From JABDIY01 sp963803875 (GTDB lineage Bacteria; Actinomycetota; Acidimicrobiia; Acidimicrobiales; SZUA-35): DNA of 64,000 nucleotides. Below the pieces are notes generated by a model. That model worked only from the letters and a program-made list of their open reading frames with translations, was not told the origin of the DNA and did not search any database. The number at the start of each line of letters is the position of its first letter. Within the stretch, counting starts at the first letter, position 1. The stretch is taken from NCBI GenBank assembly GCA_963803875.1, contig CAWDOA010000014.1, forward strand, positions 62,001-126,000. Reading direction: 5' to 3'. Below, piece by piece: positions 18,343-27,804 of the stretch. The translations under genes were made by a program, and so were the position numbers.

Positions 18343-19696
18343 GTGGCAGCCCCGGTTGTTTTCTGGTTTCGAAGAGATCTGCGGGTCGAGGCCAACCAGG
18401 CCTTGGCGGAGGCGGCGAGCGAATGGTCCGGTGATCCCGGTCTTCATCGTCGACAGCATGTTGTGGGAAACATCGGGGGCAAACCGCACGTGGTTTCTGG
18501 CCGGCACCCTCGACGACCTCGATCGACAGCTCGGAGGTTCGCTGATCATACGGCGCGGCGACCCGGCGACGATTCTCCATGAACTGGCTGACGCAACGGG
18601 TGCTCGCGAGGTGTTTGCCACCGACGACTACGGGCCGTACGGGCGGGCCAGGGACACCAAGGTCGGTGAGACGTTGGCCACCAAGGGCATCTCGACCCAC
18701 TACCGCTCCTCCAATTACGTGATCCCACCCGGCAGTCTCCTCACCAAGAGCGGAACGCCGTACAAGGTCTTCACTCCGTTCTACAAGTTGTGGATCACCA
18801 CGCTGCCCGAACCGCCGGCAACACCCGAACTCGACTGTGTCGATGGGATCACATCGGAGGGACTACCCGACTCGCCCTCGCCGACCGCAACAAACCTTCC
18901 CGTACCAGGCGAGGAAGCGGCCTGGCATCGCTTCGATAGGTTCAAGTCCTCGATCGTCGACCGCTACGAGGAGACCAGAAACCTGCCCGGGATCGACGGA
19001 ACATCGCGCCTGTCCCCCTACCTCAAGTGGGGTACCGTGCATCCGCTCCAGCTCATGGATCGGCTGGGCAACAGTCCCGGAGAACAATCCTGGGTTCGTC
19101 AGCTGTGCTGGCGTGATTTCTACGCCGAAGTCCTCTTCCATCGACCAGACTCTGCTCGCGAAGCATACATTCAGCGCAACGCCGTCGAAGCCGATACTGA
19201 CGAGGCTGCTCACGAGCGATTTCAGCGCTGGTGCGACGGTCAAACCGGCTACCCGATCGTCGACGCCGGCATGCGGCAATTGCTGACCGAGGGTTGGATG
19301 CACAACCGGGTGCGCATGATCACCGCATCCTTTCTGGTGAAGGACCTGCATCTGCCGTGGCAGTGGGGTGCTCGCTTCTTCATGCAGCACCTGGTGGATG
19401 GCGACCTGGCCAGCAACAACCACGGATGGCAGTGGGTTGCCGGCACCGGGACCGACGCATCGCCGTACTACCGAGTCTTCAACCCCACCAGTCAGAGCGC
19501 CAAGTTCGACAAGGACGGGGCATACATCCGGCACTGGATTCCCGAGCTGGCCCAGCTCGGGAACAAGGTGATCCACGATCCTTCGTCGGATCCCTACGGG
19601 GCGCCAGCGGCCTATCCGCCCCCCATGGTCGACCACGCCGCCGAACGCATCGAAGCTCTGGTCCGCTACGAACGGCGTCGCGACACAAACCACTAG
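18343..19696 (+). CDS. phr: Deoxyribodipyrimidine photolyase, class I (frameshift near 18415)
   Basis: A light-driven FAD enzyme that splits cyclobutane pyrimidine dimers. The N-terminus VVFWFRRDLRVEANQAL is in one frame; the rest, from GPVIPVFIVDSMLWE, is in the next. One extra base within 18412-18423 joins them into a normal ~450-residue protein. The C-terminal FAD domain is complete: CWRDFYAEVLFH, GYPIVDAGMRQL, WMHNRVRMI and the Trp-rich NNHGWQWVAGTGTDASPYY block. The GTG at 18343 immediately precedes the conserved start. A shared hairpin separates it from rpsT. Confidence 0.92.
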
Positions 19697-19710
19697 CGGT
19701 GGAGTCGTTC

Positions 19711-19749
19711 AGAAAACGAAAGAAGCCACACGACGGATCGTGCGGCTTC
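19711..19749 (-). terminator. Rho-independent terminator of rpsT
   Basis: An imperfect 12-base stem at 19722-19733 and 19738-19749 (one A/C mismatch) encloses the loop CGGA. On the minus strand it is followed by TTTCGTTTTCT, a good U-tract. It sits 35 bases after the rpsT stop and 25 bases after the convergent photolyase stop, so it may serve both genes. Confidence 0.8.
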
Positions 19750-19783
19750 GGTCGGGATATGGGCCGAATCGTCGGCGGTCTGA

Positions 19784-20050
19784 TTACGCGTCGCCGCTCT
19801 CAGAGTTGCGAACCCGAGCAATAAGGCGGCTCTTGCGGCGGGCTGCGTTGTTCTTGTGCATCACACCCTTTTGCTGGGCCATGTCGATTCGCTTGATCGC
19901 GATGCGGAGCTTCTCTTCTTGCTGATCAGTTCCGGCGGCGGCCTCGGCAGCCTTTTCGCGGGTCTTCAGCTCGGCGCGCACTGCGCGGTTACGCAGACGC
20001 CGCTTTTCGTTCTGGCTATTGCGCTTGATTTGAGACTTGATGTTTGCCAC
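19784..20050 (-). CDS. rpsT: 30S ribosomal protein S20
   Basis: An 88-residue basic protein starting MANIKSQIKRNSQNEKRR and containing AQQKGVMHKNNAARRKSRL, both hallmark S20 segments. S20 binds 16S rRNA early in 30S assembly. It is divergent from lepA, the common bacterial arrangement, and ends at a strong terminator. Confidence 0.98.
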   Translation of the reverse strand: MANIKSQIKRNSQNEKRRLRNRAVRAELKTREKAAEAAAGTDQQEEKLRIAIKRIDMAQQKGVMHKNNAARRKSRLIARVRNSESGDA

Positions 20051-20215
20051 TGAATCTGAATCCTGTTGGACGTTGGTTGGACCGGTTGAGGATAGCGCCG
20101 TTCATCTGCGGTGACGCGCCCGTCGTTTCTTTGCCTCGGCTGCCTCAGACTCTATGTCCCCGCGGTCGCTGTACCCTTTGGGGCCACTTCAACCCGAAAC
20201 GGCCGCTACCCCTCA

Positions 20216-22003
20216 ATGTCCGATCAATCCAAGATCCGCAACCTGTCGATCATCGCTCACATCGATCACGGCAAGTCCACCCTCGCCGATCGAATGTTGG
20301 AGCTGTGCGGAGCGGTCGAAGCCCGCGAGATGCGAGCCCAGTACCTCGACTCGATGGACATCGAGCGTGAACGGGGGATCACCATCAAGCTCCAGAGCGT
20401 TCGCCTCGACTGGCGCGACTACGTGATCAACCTGATCGATACACCCGGGCACGTCGATTTCGGCTACGAAGTCAGTCGGTCCCTGGCTGCGTGCGAAGGC
20501 GTCGTCCTCGTGGTTGACGCTGCTCAGGGCATCGAGGCGCAAACCCTGGCCAACACCTATCTCGCGTTGGAGAATGACCTGGAGATCGTTGCGGTCCTCA
20601 ACAAGATCGATCTTCCAGCCGCAGATCCTGACCGGTATGCGATGGAGATCGAGAACATTCTGGGCATCCCGGCCGAAGACATCATTCGTATTTCGGCCAA
20701 GACCGGCGACAACGTCGAAGCGGTACTCGACGCAATCGTGGAGCAGATCCCGGCGCCCGAGGGCAATCCGGACGGGCCCCTCCAGGGTCTGATCTTCGAC
20801 AGCCATTTCGACAGCTACCGGGGAGTCGTGTCGAGCATCCGGGTGATGAACGGGACCATGAAAGCCCGTGAGAAGCTGCTGTTCATGCAGGCCGGCGCAA
20901 CCCACGAGGCCGACGAGATCGGCGTGCGCACACCGGCCTCCAAGCCGGTGAAGGAGTTGGCCGCCGGGGAGGTCGGATATCTCATCGCCGGAATAAAGGA
21001 CGTTCGAGAAGCGCGGTCAGGTGAGACCGTGACAGCCCTTGCCAACCCTGCATCGGGACCCCTCGAGGGGTACCGCGAGCCTCAGGCCATGGTGTTCTGC
21101 GGGCTGTACCCCGTCGACGGCGACGACTACGAGCCGTTCCGCGACGCACTCGACAAGCTGAGGCTCGACGACGGCAGTTTCACGTTCGAACCCGAAACCT
21201 CCACGGCTCTGGGGTTCGGATTCCGCTGCGGGTTCCTTGGTCTCTTGCATATGGAGATCATCCGTGAACGTCTCGAACGAGAGTTTGATCTCAACCTGAT
21301 CGCCACCATCCCCAGTGTGGAATACCGGATCGACATGACCAACGGTGACCAGCGGGTTGTCGACAATCCCTCGGCTCTTCCGGATCAGGTGGAGTGGAAC
21401 AGTATTCATGAGCCGTACTTGAAGGCGTCCATGATCGCTCCCAGCGACTACACCGGCACCCTGATGGAGCTGTGCCAGACCCGTCGCGGTCGGATGGAGG
21501 CGATGAACTATCTGTCACCAGAACGGGTGGAGCTGGTCTATCGGCTGCCACTGGCAGAGGTCGTGGTCGACTTCTTCGATCAGCTCAAGAGTCGAACCGC
21601 CGGCTATGCGTCGCTCGACTACGAACCGGTGGGATACGAAAAGGGTGATCTGGTAAGGGTCGACATCCTCTTCAACGGTGAGCGGGTCGACGCGTTCAGC
21701 ACCATCGTGCACCGCGACAACGCCTACGAATACGGCCGCAAGACGGCCGAGAAGCTGAAGGAGATCATTCCTCGCCAGCAGTTCGAGGTTCCGATCCAAG
21801 CTGCCATCGGTGGCAAGATCATCGCCCGTGAGACTGTGAGGGCGTTTCGCAAAGACGTCACGGCAAAGCTCTACGGCGGCGACGTCACCCGAAAGAACAA
21901 GCTGCTCAAGAAACAGAAAGAGGGCAAGAAGAAGATGAAGAACATCGGAACGGTTCAGATCCCACCCGACACCTTCATCCGCGCCCTCCGACTCGACGAC
22001 TGA
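20216..22003 (+). CDS. lepA: Elongation factor 4 (LepA), back-translocating GTPase
   Basis: Membrane- and ribosome-associated translational GTPase. The G motifs are AHIDHGKST, DTPGHVDF and NKIDLP. The LepA-specific C-terminal domain includes GGDVTRKNKLLKKQKEGKKK and closes with the IPPDTFIRALRLDD type of end. The ATG at 20216 gives the standard start (MSDQSKIRNLSIIAHIDHG) and 595 residues; an earlier in-frame ATG at 20111 is unlikely. The mftF-like gene follows after 24 bases on the same strand. Confidence 0.97.
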   Translation: MSDQSKIRNLSIIAHIDHGKSTLADRMLELCGAVEAREMRAQYLDSMDIERERGITIKLQSVRLDWRDYVINLIDTPGHVDFGYEVSRSLAACEGVVLVVDAAQGIEAQTLANTYLALENDLEIVAVLNKIDLPAADPDRYAMEIENILGIPAEDIIRISAKTGDNVEAVLDAIVEQIPAPEGNPDGPLQGLIFDSHFDSYRGVVSSIRVMNGTMKAREKLLFMQAGATHEADEIGVRTPASKPVKELAAGEVGYLIAGIKDVREARSGETVTALANPASGPLEGYREPQAMVFCGLYPVDGDDYEPFRDALDKLRLDDGSFTFEPETSTALGFGFRCGFLGLLHMEIIRERLEREFDLNLIATIPSVEYRIDMTNGDQRVVDNPSALPDQVEWNSIHEPYLKASMIAPSDYTGTLMELCQTRRGRMEAMNYLSPERVELVYRLPLAEVVVDFFDQLKSRTAGYASLDYEPVGYEKGDLVRVDILFNGERVDAFSTIVHRDNAYEYGRKTAEKLKEIIPRQQFEVPIQAAIGGKIIARETVRAFRKDVTAKLYGGDVTRKNKLLKKQKEGKKKMKNIGTVQIPPDTFIRALRLDD

Positions 22004-22027
22004 ACAGCTGAGTCATACGGCATCACA

Positions 22028-23440
22028 ATGGAGGCGAACCACCGCTACCGTCTCGACGCCTCGGTCTGGCGTTCCCCAGATGGGCGAACCCTGATCGGGG
22101 GATCCGACTTCACCATCGTCGGGCTCAGCGATTCCAATCGGGATGCGCTTGACGCAATGATTGCGGGGTCACACACCACCGCCATCGACGATGACGAGTT
22201 CACACGATTCCTCCTCAACCGGAATCTGGTGCAGCCCGTCTCCCCGCCCGCACGACCATCGGAGGTAGCGCTGGTCATCCCGTGCCGGGACCATCACGCC
22301 CAACTGGACGACCTGTTGGGAGAACTCGATCCCACGGTGTTCGCCGAGATCATCGTAGTCGACGACGGATCGTCCCCTCCGCTGGTGGTGCCTCCCAACA
22401 TGGCGACACTCGTTCGCCACGAAGAGTCCCTCGGGTCCGGCGCAGCACGCAACACCGGCTGGCGGGAAACGACCGCTGCGCTCGTCCTGTTCCTCGATGC
22501 CGACGTCGCCACCGATGGCAGGTGGATCCCCGATGCCGTTCCCTTTCTCCTCCACCCGAACGTGGCAGCATTGGCACCGCGGGTCAGGAGCATTCCCAAT
22601 CCCAGCCGGGCCGGCCGATGGGAACAGGTCAGACCGGCACTCGACCTGGGAAACAACCGCTCCGTGGTCAGGCCACGCACTCGAGTTCCCTACGTTCCAA
22701 CGGCAGCCTTACTCCTGAAGAGGGAGGCGTTGGAATCAATCGGCGGATTCGACGCCTCGATGCCCCTGGGTGAGGACGTCGACCTGGTATGGCGGCTCCA
22801 CGACGAGGGTTGGACGGTTCGGTACGAGCCCGACCTAGCGGTTGGCCACCGGCCTCGGCCCACAGCTAGAGCATGGATTCGTCAGCGGATGACCTACGGC
22901 CGCAGCAACGTTGCGCTGTCGCTAGCGCATCCAGCCCATGTGGCCGGCATCGAACTCACATGGTGGAACGTTGCACCACTTCTGATGCTCGCTCGATCTC
23001 GGCCGCTCAAGGCTGTCGGGCTCGCCGCCGGATCGGCCGGTGTGCTGATGCTGCGGGACCGCCTCATCGACCGGTGCGAACACCCAGGGGTGATGGCTCT
23101 GAGACTCCAACGGGACGGCATCGCGTACACTGCGTTTGCCGTGACCCAAGCCGCACGCCGCAACTACTGGCCGCTGGCGCTGCTGGCATCAGTGTTGAAC
23201 AAGCGAAGCCGGTGGCTTCTGACACTGAGCCTGTTGGCGCCGTCGTGGGAATGGTTGCACCGACGCCCCAACGTCCCGATCCATGAGTGGATGGCCGCCA
23301 GCATCACCGACGACGTGAGCTTCGGTACTGGGTTGTGGCTCGAATCGATTCGCACTCGAACTCTGAGCGCGGTGCGGGTTCACCTCAGCCCGATCGAACG
23401 GTATCTTCCCGATGTGGTCCCCGATTTCAGCCGACGATGA
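22028..23440 (+). CDS. mftF: Mycofactocin-system type family 2 glycosyltransferase (MftF-like)
   Basis: The N-terminal ~80 residues (RYRLDASVWRSPDGRTLIGG and FLLNRNLVQP) match the leader region specific to MftF, ahead of a GT2 domain. The GT2 domain shows ALVIPCRDHHAQL, IIVVDDGSSPP, GSGAARNTGW, the LFLDADV metal site and GGFDASMPLGEDVDLVWRL. Membrane-associated helices follow near residues 310-400. In mycobacteria MftF adds beta-1,4-glucose units to mycofactocin. No mftA-E gene lies in this window. It is downstream of lepA and convergent with a GH1 gene, overlapping it by 14 bases. The family call is strong; the mycofactocin role needs the other genes elsewhere in the genome. Confidence 0.8.
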   Translation: MEANHRYRLDASVWRSPDGRTLIGGSDFTIVGLSDSNRDALDAMIAGSHTTAIDDDEFTRFLLNRNLVQPVSPPARPSEVALVIPCRDHHAQLDDLLGELDPTVFAEIIVVDDGSSPPLVVPPNMATLVRHEESLGSGAARNTGWRETTAALVLFLDADVATDGRWIPDAVPFLLHPNVAALAPRVRSIPNPSRAGRWEQVRPALDLGNNRSVVRPRTRVPYVPTAALLLKREALESIGGFDASMPLGEDVDLVWRLHDEGWTVRYEPDLAVGHRPRPTARAWIRQRMTYGRSNVALSLAHPAHVAGIELTWWNVAPLLMLARSRPLKAVGLAAGSAGVLMLRDRLIDRCEHPGVMALRLQRDGIAYTAFAVTQAARRNYWPLALLASVLNKRSRWLLTLSLLAPSWEWLHRRPNVPIHEWMAASITDDVSFGTGLWLESIRTRTLSAVRVHLSPIERYLPDVVPDFSRR

Positions 23441-24755
23441 TTGCGTTCAGCGCGGCGACATCGCTCAACCACTGTGCGCTCTTCTTCGGGATACGTTCCT
23501 GGGTCTCGTAGTTGACCTCGACGATCCCGAACGTGGGTCCGTACCCCCAGGCCCATTCGAAATTGTCGAATAACGACCACACGAAATAACCCTCCAGCGG
23601 GAAACCCTCCCGAATGGCGGCATGGACCTGCTCCAAGTGGTCACGAATGAAATCGATCCGATCATCGTCTTTCACCCGACCGTCGTGCCGTTCATCGTCG
23701 GGCATCGGGCAACCGTTTTCGGTGATCAGATAACTGGGGAAGTCGTAGCGATCGTGGAGCCATCTGAGAACACGGCCGAGGCTCGGTGGATGGATCTCCC
23801 ACCCCATGGTGTTGGTGGGGGCGTCCGCAGGCAGGGTGAAGCTGTCGTCCACCGACTCAAAACTGCGGGTATAGAAGTTGATCCCCAGTAGATCGATCGG
23901 TGCGCCGATGATGTCGAGGTCACCGTCGTGGACCTCGCTTTGATCCCAGTTGAAATGGTCAGCGGTGTCCTGGGGATAGCCGAATCCTGCGACCGGGTCG
24001 GCGTACCAGTGGTTCTCGAGGTTGTTGCGGTGGTGGGCCGACTCGATATCCCGCTTGTCATTGGTTGCGGGTTCAATCGGGGTGAAGTTGATCGTGATGG
24101 CCAGCCGCGCCTCTGGAGCGCCTGCCCGAATCCGCTCCCCGGCGAGTCCGTGAGCCAGCAGAAGGTGGTGGGATGCTGCGAAACCCTCTGCCCTGGAAGT
24201 GTGTCCCGGTGCGTGCTCGCCGGTCACGTAGCCATGGTCGGCTGACACAAACGGTTCGTTGAGGGTGGTGAAGGTGTCGATGCGATCACCCAGCCGAGCA
24301 ACAACGGCTTCGGCGTAGTCGGCGAAGGCGTACGCAGTGTCGCGGTTCACCCAGCCTCCGTTGTCTTGTAGACACTGGGGTAGATCCCAGTGATACAGCG
24401 TGGGAAACGGGCGGATGTCGGCTTGCAGGAGTTCGTCGACCAAACGATCGTAGAAGTCGAGCCCGGCTCGGTTGACCGGACCCGCGCCGTCGGGAATGAC
24501 CCGGGGCCATGCGATCGAGAAGCGGTAGGCATGGAGCCCAAGGTCTTTCATGAGAGCTACGTCGTCCCGATACCGGTTGTAGTGATCGCAGGCGACATCA
24601 CCATTGGATCCATCTTTGATTCGGCCCGGTTCGGCGCAGAAGGTGTCCCAGATACTCGGCGACTTCCCATCTGCGGTGGGCGAACCTTCAATCTGGTACG
24701 AGCTCGTTGCCGAGCCCCATAGGAAGCCTTCGGGGAAAGGGAGCGATTTGGTCAT
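23427..24755 (-). CDS. Beta-glucosidase, glycoside hydrolase family 1
   Basis: A TIM-barrel retaining glycosidase of 442 residues. The acid/base Glu is E167 in TLNEP, and the nucleophile is E346 in LITENG. The N-terminal FLWGSATSSYQIEG and the YHWDLPQ segment are typical of GH1. There is no signal peptide, so it is cytoplasmic and probably acts on imported glucosides. It lies 19 bases downstream of holA on the same strand, and its 3' end overlaps the convergent mftF-like gene. Exact substrate preference cannot be read from the sequence. Confidence 0.95.
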   Translation of the reverse strand: MTKSLPFPEGFLWGSATSSYQIEGSPTADGKSPSIWDTFCAEPGRIKDGSNGDVACDHYNRYRDDVALMKDLGLHAYRFSIAWPRVIPDGAGPVNRAGLDFYDRLVDELLQADIRPFPTLYHWDLPQCLQDNGGWVNRDTAYAFADYAEAVVARLGDRIDTFTTLNEPFVSADHGYVTGEHAPGHTSRAEGFAASHHLLLAHGLAGERIRAGAPEARLAITINFTPIEPATNDKRDIESAHHRNNLENHWYADPVAGFGYPQDTADHFNWDQSEVHDGDLDIIGAPIDLLGINFYTRSFESVDDSFTLPADAPTNTMGWEIHPPSLGRVLRWLHDRYDFPSYLITENGCPMPDDERHDGRVKDDDRIDFIRDHLEQVHAAIREGFPLEGYFVWSLFDNFEWAWGYGPTFGIVEVNYETQERIPKKSAQWLSDVAALNAIIVG

Positions 24756-24774
24756 TGGGGTTCCTCTGCAACCT

Positions 24775-25782
24775 TCAGCGTCGGCGTGACAGCGCTGCCA
24801 GGCGAGCCACGAGAACTTCCATCAGTGTGTCGGTATCGATCGCCGTTGCCCCTCGAACTCCGAGGTCAGCGGTGGCCAATAGACCGAATACCTCCCGCAA
24901 TTTCTCAGACCCGAGCGAACGGCTGAGATTCAGCGCCTTCTTGGCGGGAAAGGTGCTCCCTTTCATTCCGAGGAGCGCGGCGGCCTGTTTCTCATTGCCG
25001 ATTCCGGCCCCATCGAGAGCGAGGGCCCTCTGGTAATGGCCGTGCAGGGTGGCAAGAATCTGGAGCGTGTGACGTTCGCCGCCGCCCATCATGCGGTGCA
25101 GCTTGTCCAGGGCGACCGCGATGTTGCCCTGATCGATGGCATCGGTGAGTTCCCACGGTGGAACGTCGGATGCCTCCCCGAGGAACGGCTCCACATCGGA
25201 TGCGGTGAGCCCTGACCCTTCGCCAAAGGTGGAGCCAAGAACGTCGAGTACCGCTTCGGCCCGACCAACATCGTCACCGAGACGATCAGTGATGAGCGCC
25301 TTCGCCCCGCCGTCGAGACGCACTGCCGCTTGGGCAAGATGCTGATCGAGTAGGGCCTTGCGGCCTTTGCCCCGGGGGGCGGCATCGATCTCGCCCGCCC
25401 CGGCCGCCCTGAGAGCCTCCTTCAACGGCTTGGGTACGGCGGGGAGACGGTGGGAGCTACTGCCTTTCTCCCACACCAGCACCAGATCGGTCGATTCGGT
25501 GGGATCGGCGACGTATCGAACCAGCGGGGCAACGTCATCCTGCTTGGAGAAGATCCCGAGGTTGCGGCCGATGACAACCCGACGTTCGGTGAGAAAAGGG
25601 GGGGTCTGAGCTGACGTGACCAACGCCGAGATCGATGCCGGCCCACCCTCATCGACCATCTGCGCCTCGGTGATCTCGTCGACCATCAGCGTCTTCTCAC
25701 CATCGCCAACCAGCTGATCCACGACCTTGCTGAGCGCCTGAGCGACCAACGTGGGATCGTCTCCTTTCAGAAAATGGATCAT
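24775..25782 (-). CDS. holA: DNA polymerase III delta subunit
   Basis: Clamp-loader subunit that opens the sliding clamp. It starts MIHFLKGDDPTLVAQAL. The middle contains LVLVWEKGSSSHRLPAVPKPL, and the C-terminal collar has the HYQRALALDG and RSLGSEKLREVFGLLATADL type segments. Length is 335 residues. It overlaps the folP2-type gene by ATGA. In many actinobacteria holA lies near comEA-comEC and rpsT, as here. Confidence 0.9.
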   Translation of the reverse strand: MIHFLKGDDPTLVAQALSKVVDQLVGDGEKTLMVDEITEAQMVDEGGPASISALVTSAQTPPFLTERRVVIGRNLGIFSKQDDVAPLVRYVADPTESTDLVLVWEKGSSSHRLPAVPKPLKEALRAAGAGEIDAAPRGKGRKALLDQHLAQAAVRLDGGAKALITDRLGDDVGRAEAVLDVLGSTFGEGSGLTASDVEPFLGEASDVPPWELTDAIDQGNIAVALDKLHRMMGGGERHTLQILATLHGHYQRALALDGAGIGNEKQAAALLGMKGSTFPAKKALNLSRSLGSEKLREVFGLLATADLGVRGATAIDTDTLMEVLVARLAALSRRR

Positions 25783-26657
25783 GCGGCGTCGAATTCGGCT
25801 CGTCGTTGGAGGATTTCGGCCACCGTGTCAGCCACCCGGCGCGATGCTTTCACATCGTGGGCTCTCAGGATGCGACAGCCCTTGGCGATCCCCAGGGCGT
25901 GGGCTGCCATGGAGCCTTCGTTGATGTTGTGCCGATCGGTCTCCAGCAGCTCGAACAGGAACCGCTTGTTGGACGCCGAGAGAAGCAGCGGATACCCCAG
26001 GTCGGCCAGCTCGGCTGAACGGTCGAGCAATTCCCAGCTCATATGCGGGTCCTTGCCCAGATCCATTCCGGCGTCGACAACGATCCGTTGTGGTTGGATA
26101 CCGGCGTCGAGCGCCATCTGCACTCGACCGGCGAGGAATGATCGAACCTCGTCCACCAGATTGTCATAGTGCGGTTCGGGATCGGCAACTCGAGGACCGA
26201 TCCGGATATGGGTGGCGATCACGGTGGCATCGTGCTTGGCGGCAACTTCGAGATAGCGCGGGTGCTCGAACCCGGAGATGTCGTTGGCGATGACAGCCCC
26301 ACGCTCGAGGCTGGCATCGAGCACCTCGGGGTTCCAGGTGTCCACACTGATCGGAAGATCGAACCGTTCCACGAGGGCCTCGACTGCCGGAACGACTCGG
26401 TGCAGCTCTTCGTCGAGGTCGACCGCGTCACCGGGGGCAGCCTTCACCCCTCCGACATCGAGGAGATCGGCGCCCTGCCGAACAAGATCGTCGGCCTTGC
26501 GCAGAAAGTCATCGAAATCAAAGTACTCGCCAGCGTCATAGAAGGAGTCCGGAGTCCGGTTGAGAATGCCCATCACCAGCGCTCGATGGGTGATGTCGAA
26601 CGGAGTCGGGCCGAGCTCCAAGATCACCCTCTCGGTCCCAACGTTCACCATGGCCAT
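25779..26657 (-). CDS. folP2: Dihydropteroate synthase-like protein, FolP2 type
   Basis: A pterin-binding TIM barrel with MGILNRTPDSFYD, DVGGVKAAPG and ISVDTWNPEV. The DVGGVKAGPG-type loop in place of the D-x-GGESTRPG of true DHPS is typical of mycobacterial FolP2, whose DHPS activity is doubtful. The second half holds ANDISGFEHP, DAGMDLGKDPH, LLLSASNKRFLFE and RAHDVKASRRV. The ATG at 26657 is preferred to an in-frame start at 26726. A true folP would be expected elsewhere in the genome. It overlaps holA by 4 bases. Confidence 0.85.
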   Translation of the reverse strand: MAMVNVGTERVILELGPTPFDITHRALVMGILNRTPDSFYDAGEYFDFDDFLRKADDLVRQGADLLDVGGVKAAPGDAVDLDEELHRVVPAVEALVERFDLPISVDTWNPEVLDASLERGAVIANDISGFEHPRYLEVAAKHDATVIATHIRIGPRVADPEPHYDNLVDEVRSFLAGRVQMALDAGIQPQRIVVDAGMDLGKDPHMSWELLDRSAELADLGYPLLLSASNKRFLFELLETDRHNINEGSMAAHALGIAKGCRILRAHDVKASRRVADTVAEILQRRAEFDAA

Positions 26658-26742
26658 CAACCTATCGAAGCACGGCGCGGACGGGTTGGGTCCGAACCCG
26701 CTGCGTTGGGCATGCTCGCCCGCCACCTCGTAGCCTCGTGTG

Positions 26743-27804
26743 ATGAGTTCTGTGCTTCAGAAGTTCGAAATAGGTTCGCAATGGCCGACGTTGGACCCGT
26801 TTCTGTTCACCGCCCACCATAACGATGCCTATCCGGCGGGGAATGGTCGCCTCGCTCCCGATTCGTCCGCCCTGGTCGGACGTCAGATCGGTAGCGACTT
26901 CAGCGGCCAAGACGGTTGGAGTATGTACCACGGCAGCGACGTTCCGGGCTTCCCTCAGCATCCCCATCGAGGTTTCGAAACCATCACCTATGTTCGCCAA
27001 GGTTATTGCGACCACACCGACAGCATGGGGGCCGCCGCGCGGTTCGGTGAAGGAGACGCCCAATGGGTCACGACCGGGGGCGGCGTGGTCCATGCCGAGA
27101 TGTTCCCCCTCTTGAACGAGGACGCCGGCAACCCGTTGGAGCTGTTCCAGATCTGGCTGAACCTGCCGGCTCACGACAAGATGGTGCCGGCCTATTTCAC
27201 CATGTTGTGGGCCGAGGACACCCCCAAGATCGTCACAGCCGATCCGAACAAGAACAAGACCACTCTCACGCTGCTCGCCGGTAGCTTCGGCGAACACAAT
27301 GCCCAGTTGCCACCGCCCAATTCGTGGGCATCGAAGATCTCGGCCGGTATCGGCATCTGGCACATTTCGATGCAGGCTGACGCGGAGTTCCGGCTGCCTC
27401 ACACCGAGTCGGACGAGATCAACCGTGCGATCTACGTGTTCGACGGCTCCTGGATCGACGTCGATGGTGTGGAGATCGAGACGGGTACAGGCGCAGTACT
27501 TCGATCCGATGTTCCGACCAAACTCATAGCGGGAGACGGCCCCGTTGACGCCATGGTGTTGCAGGGTCGCCCGATCGGTGAACCGGTGGTTCAGTACGGT
27601 CCGTTCGTGATGAACACCGAAGCCGAGATACGGCAGACATTCGCCGACTACCAGAACACCCAGTTCGGCGGCTGGCCATGGCCCACCGATGATCCCAACC
27701 ACGGCGATGCCACTCAGGGGCGGTTCGCTCGTCACGCCGACGGCCGTATCGAGCAGAGATCGGGCCCAGCACCAACCAGAACGAGTGCCCAGTCCACTCA
27801 CTGA
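26743..27804 (+). CDS. Pirin family protein (cupin)
   Basis: A bicupin protein with the metal-binding set HPHRGFET, then DHTDSMG, then GGGVVHAEMF. Pirins vary in role: some are quercetinases, others redox-sensing regulators. At 353 residues it is longer than the ~290 usual for the family and has extra sequence between the cupins. The ATG at 26743 follows a GTG directly; either could start translation. Its stop overlaps the convergent comEC stop by 7 bases. Confidence 0.85.
   Translation: MSSVLQKFEIGSQWPTLDPFLFTAHHNDAYPAGNGRLAPDSSALVGRQIGSDFSGQDGWSMYHGSDVPGFPQHPHRGFETITYVRQGYCDHTDSMGAAARFGEGDAQWVTTGGGVVHAEMFPLLNEDAGNPLELFQIWLNLPAHDKMVPAYFTMLWAEDTPKIVTADPNKNKTTLTLLAGSFGEHNAQLPPPNSWASKISAGIGIWHISMQADAEFRLPHTESDEINRAIYVFDGSWIDVDGVEIETGTGAVLRSDVPTKLIAGDGPVDAMVLQGRPIGEPVVQYGPFVMNTEAEIRQTFADYQNTQFGGWPWPTDDPNHGDATQGRFARHADGRIEQRSGPAPTRTSAQSTH

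Noticed and set aside
20154..20216. Earlier lepA start at 20111
   Set aside because: The 35 added residues have no family match and the ATG at 20216 gives the exact conserved N-terminus.
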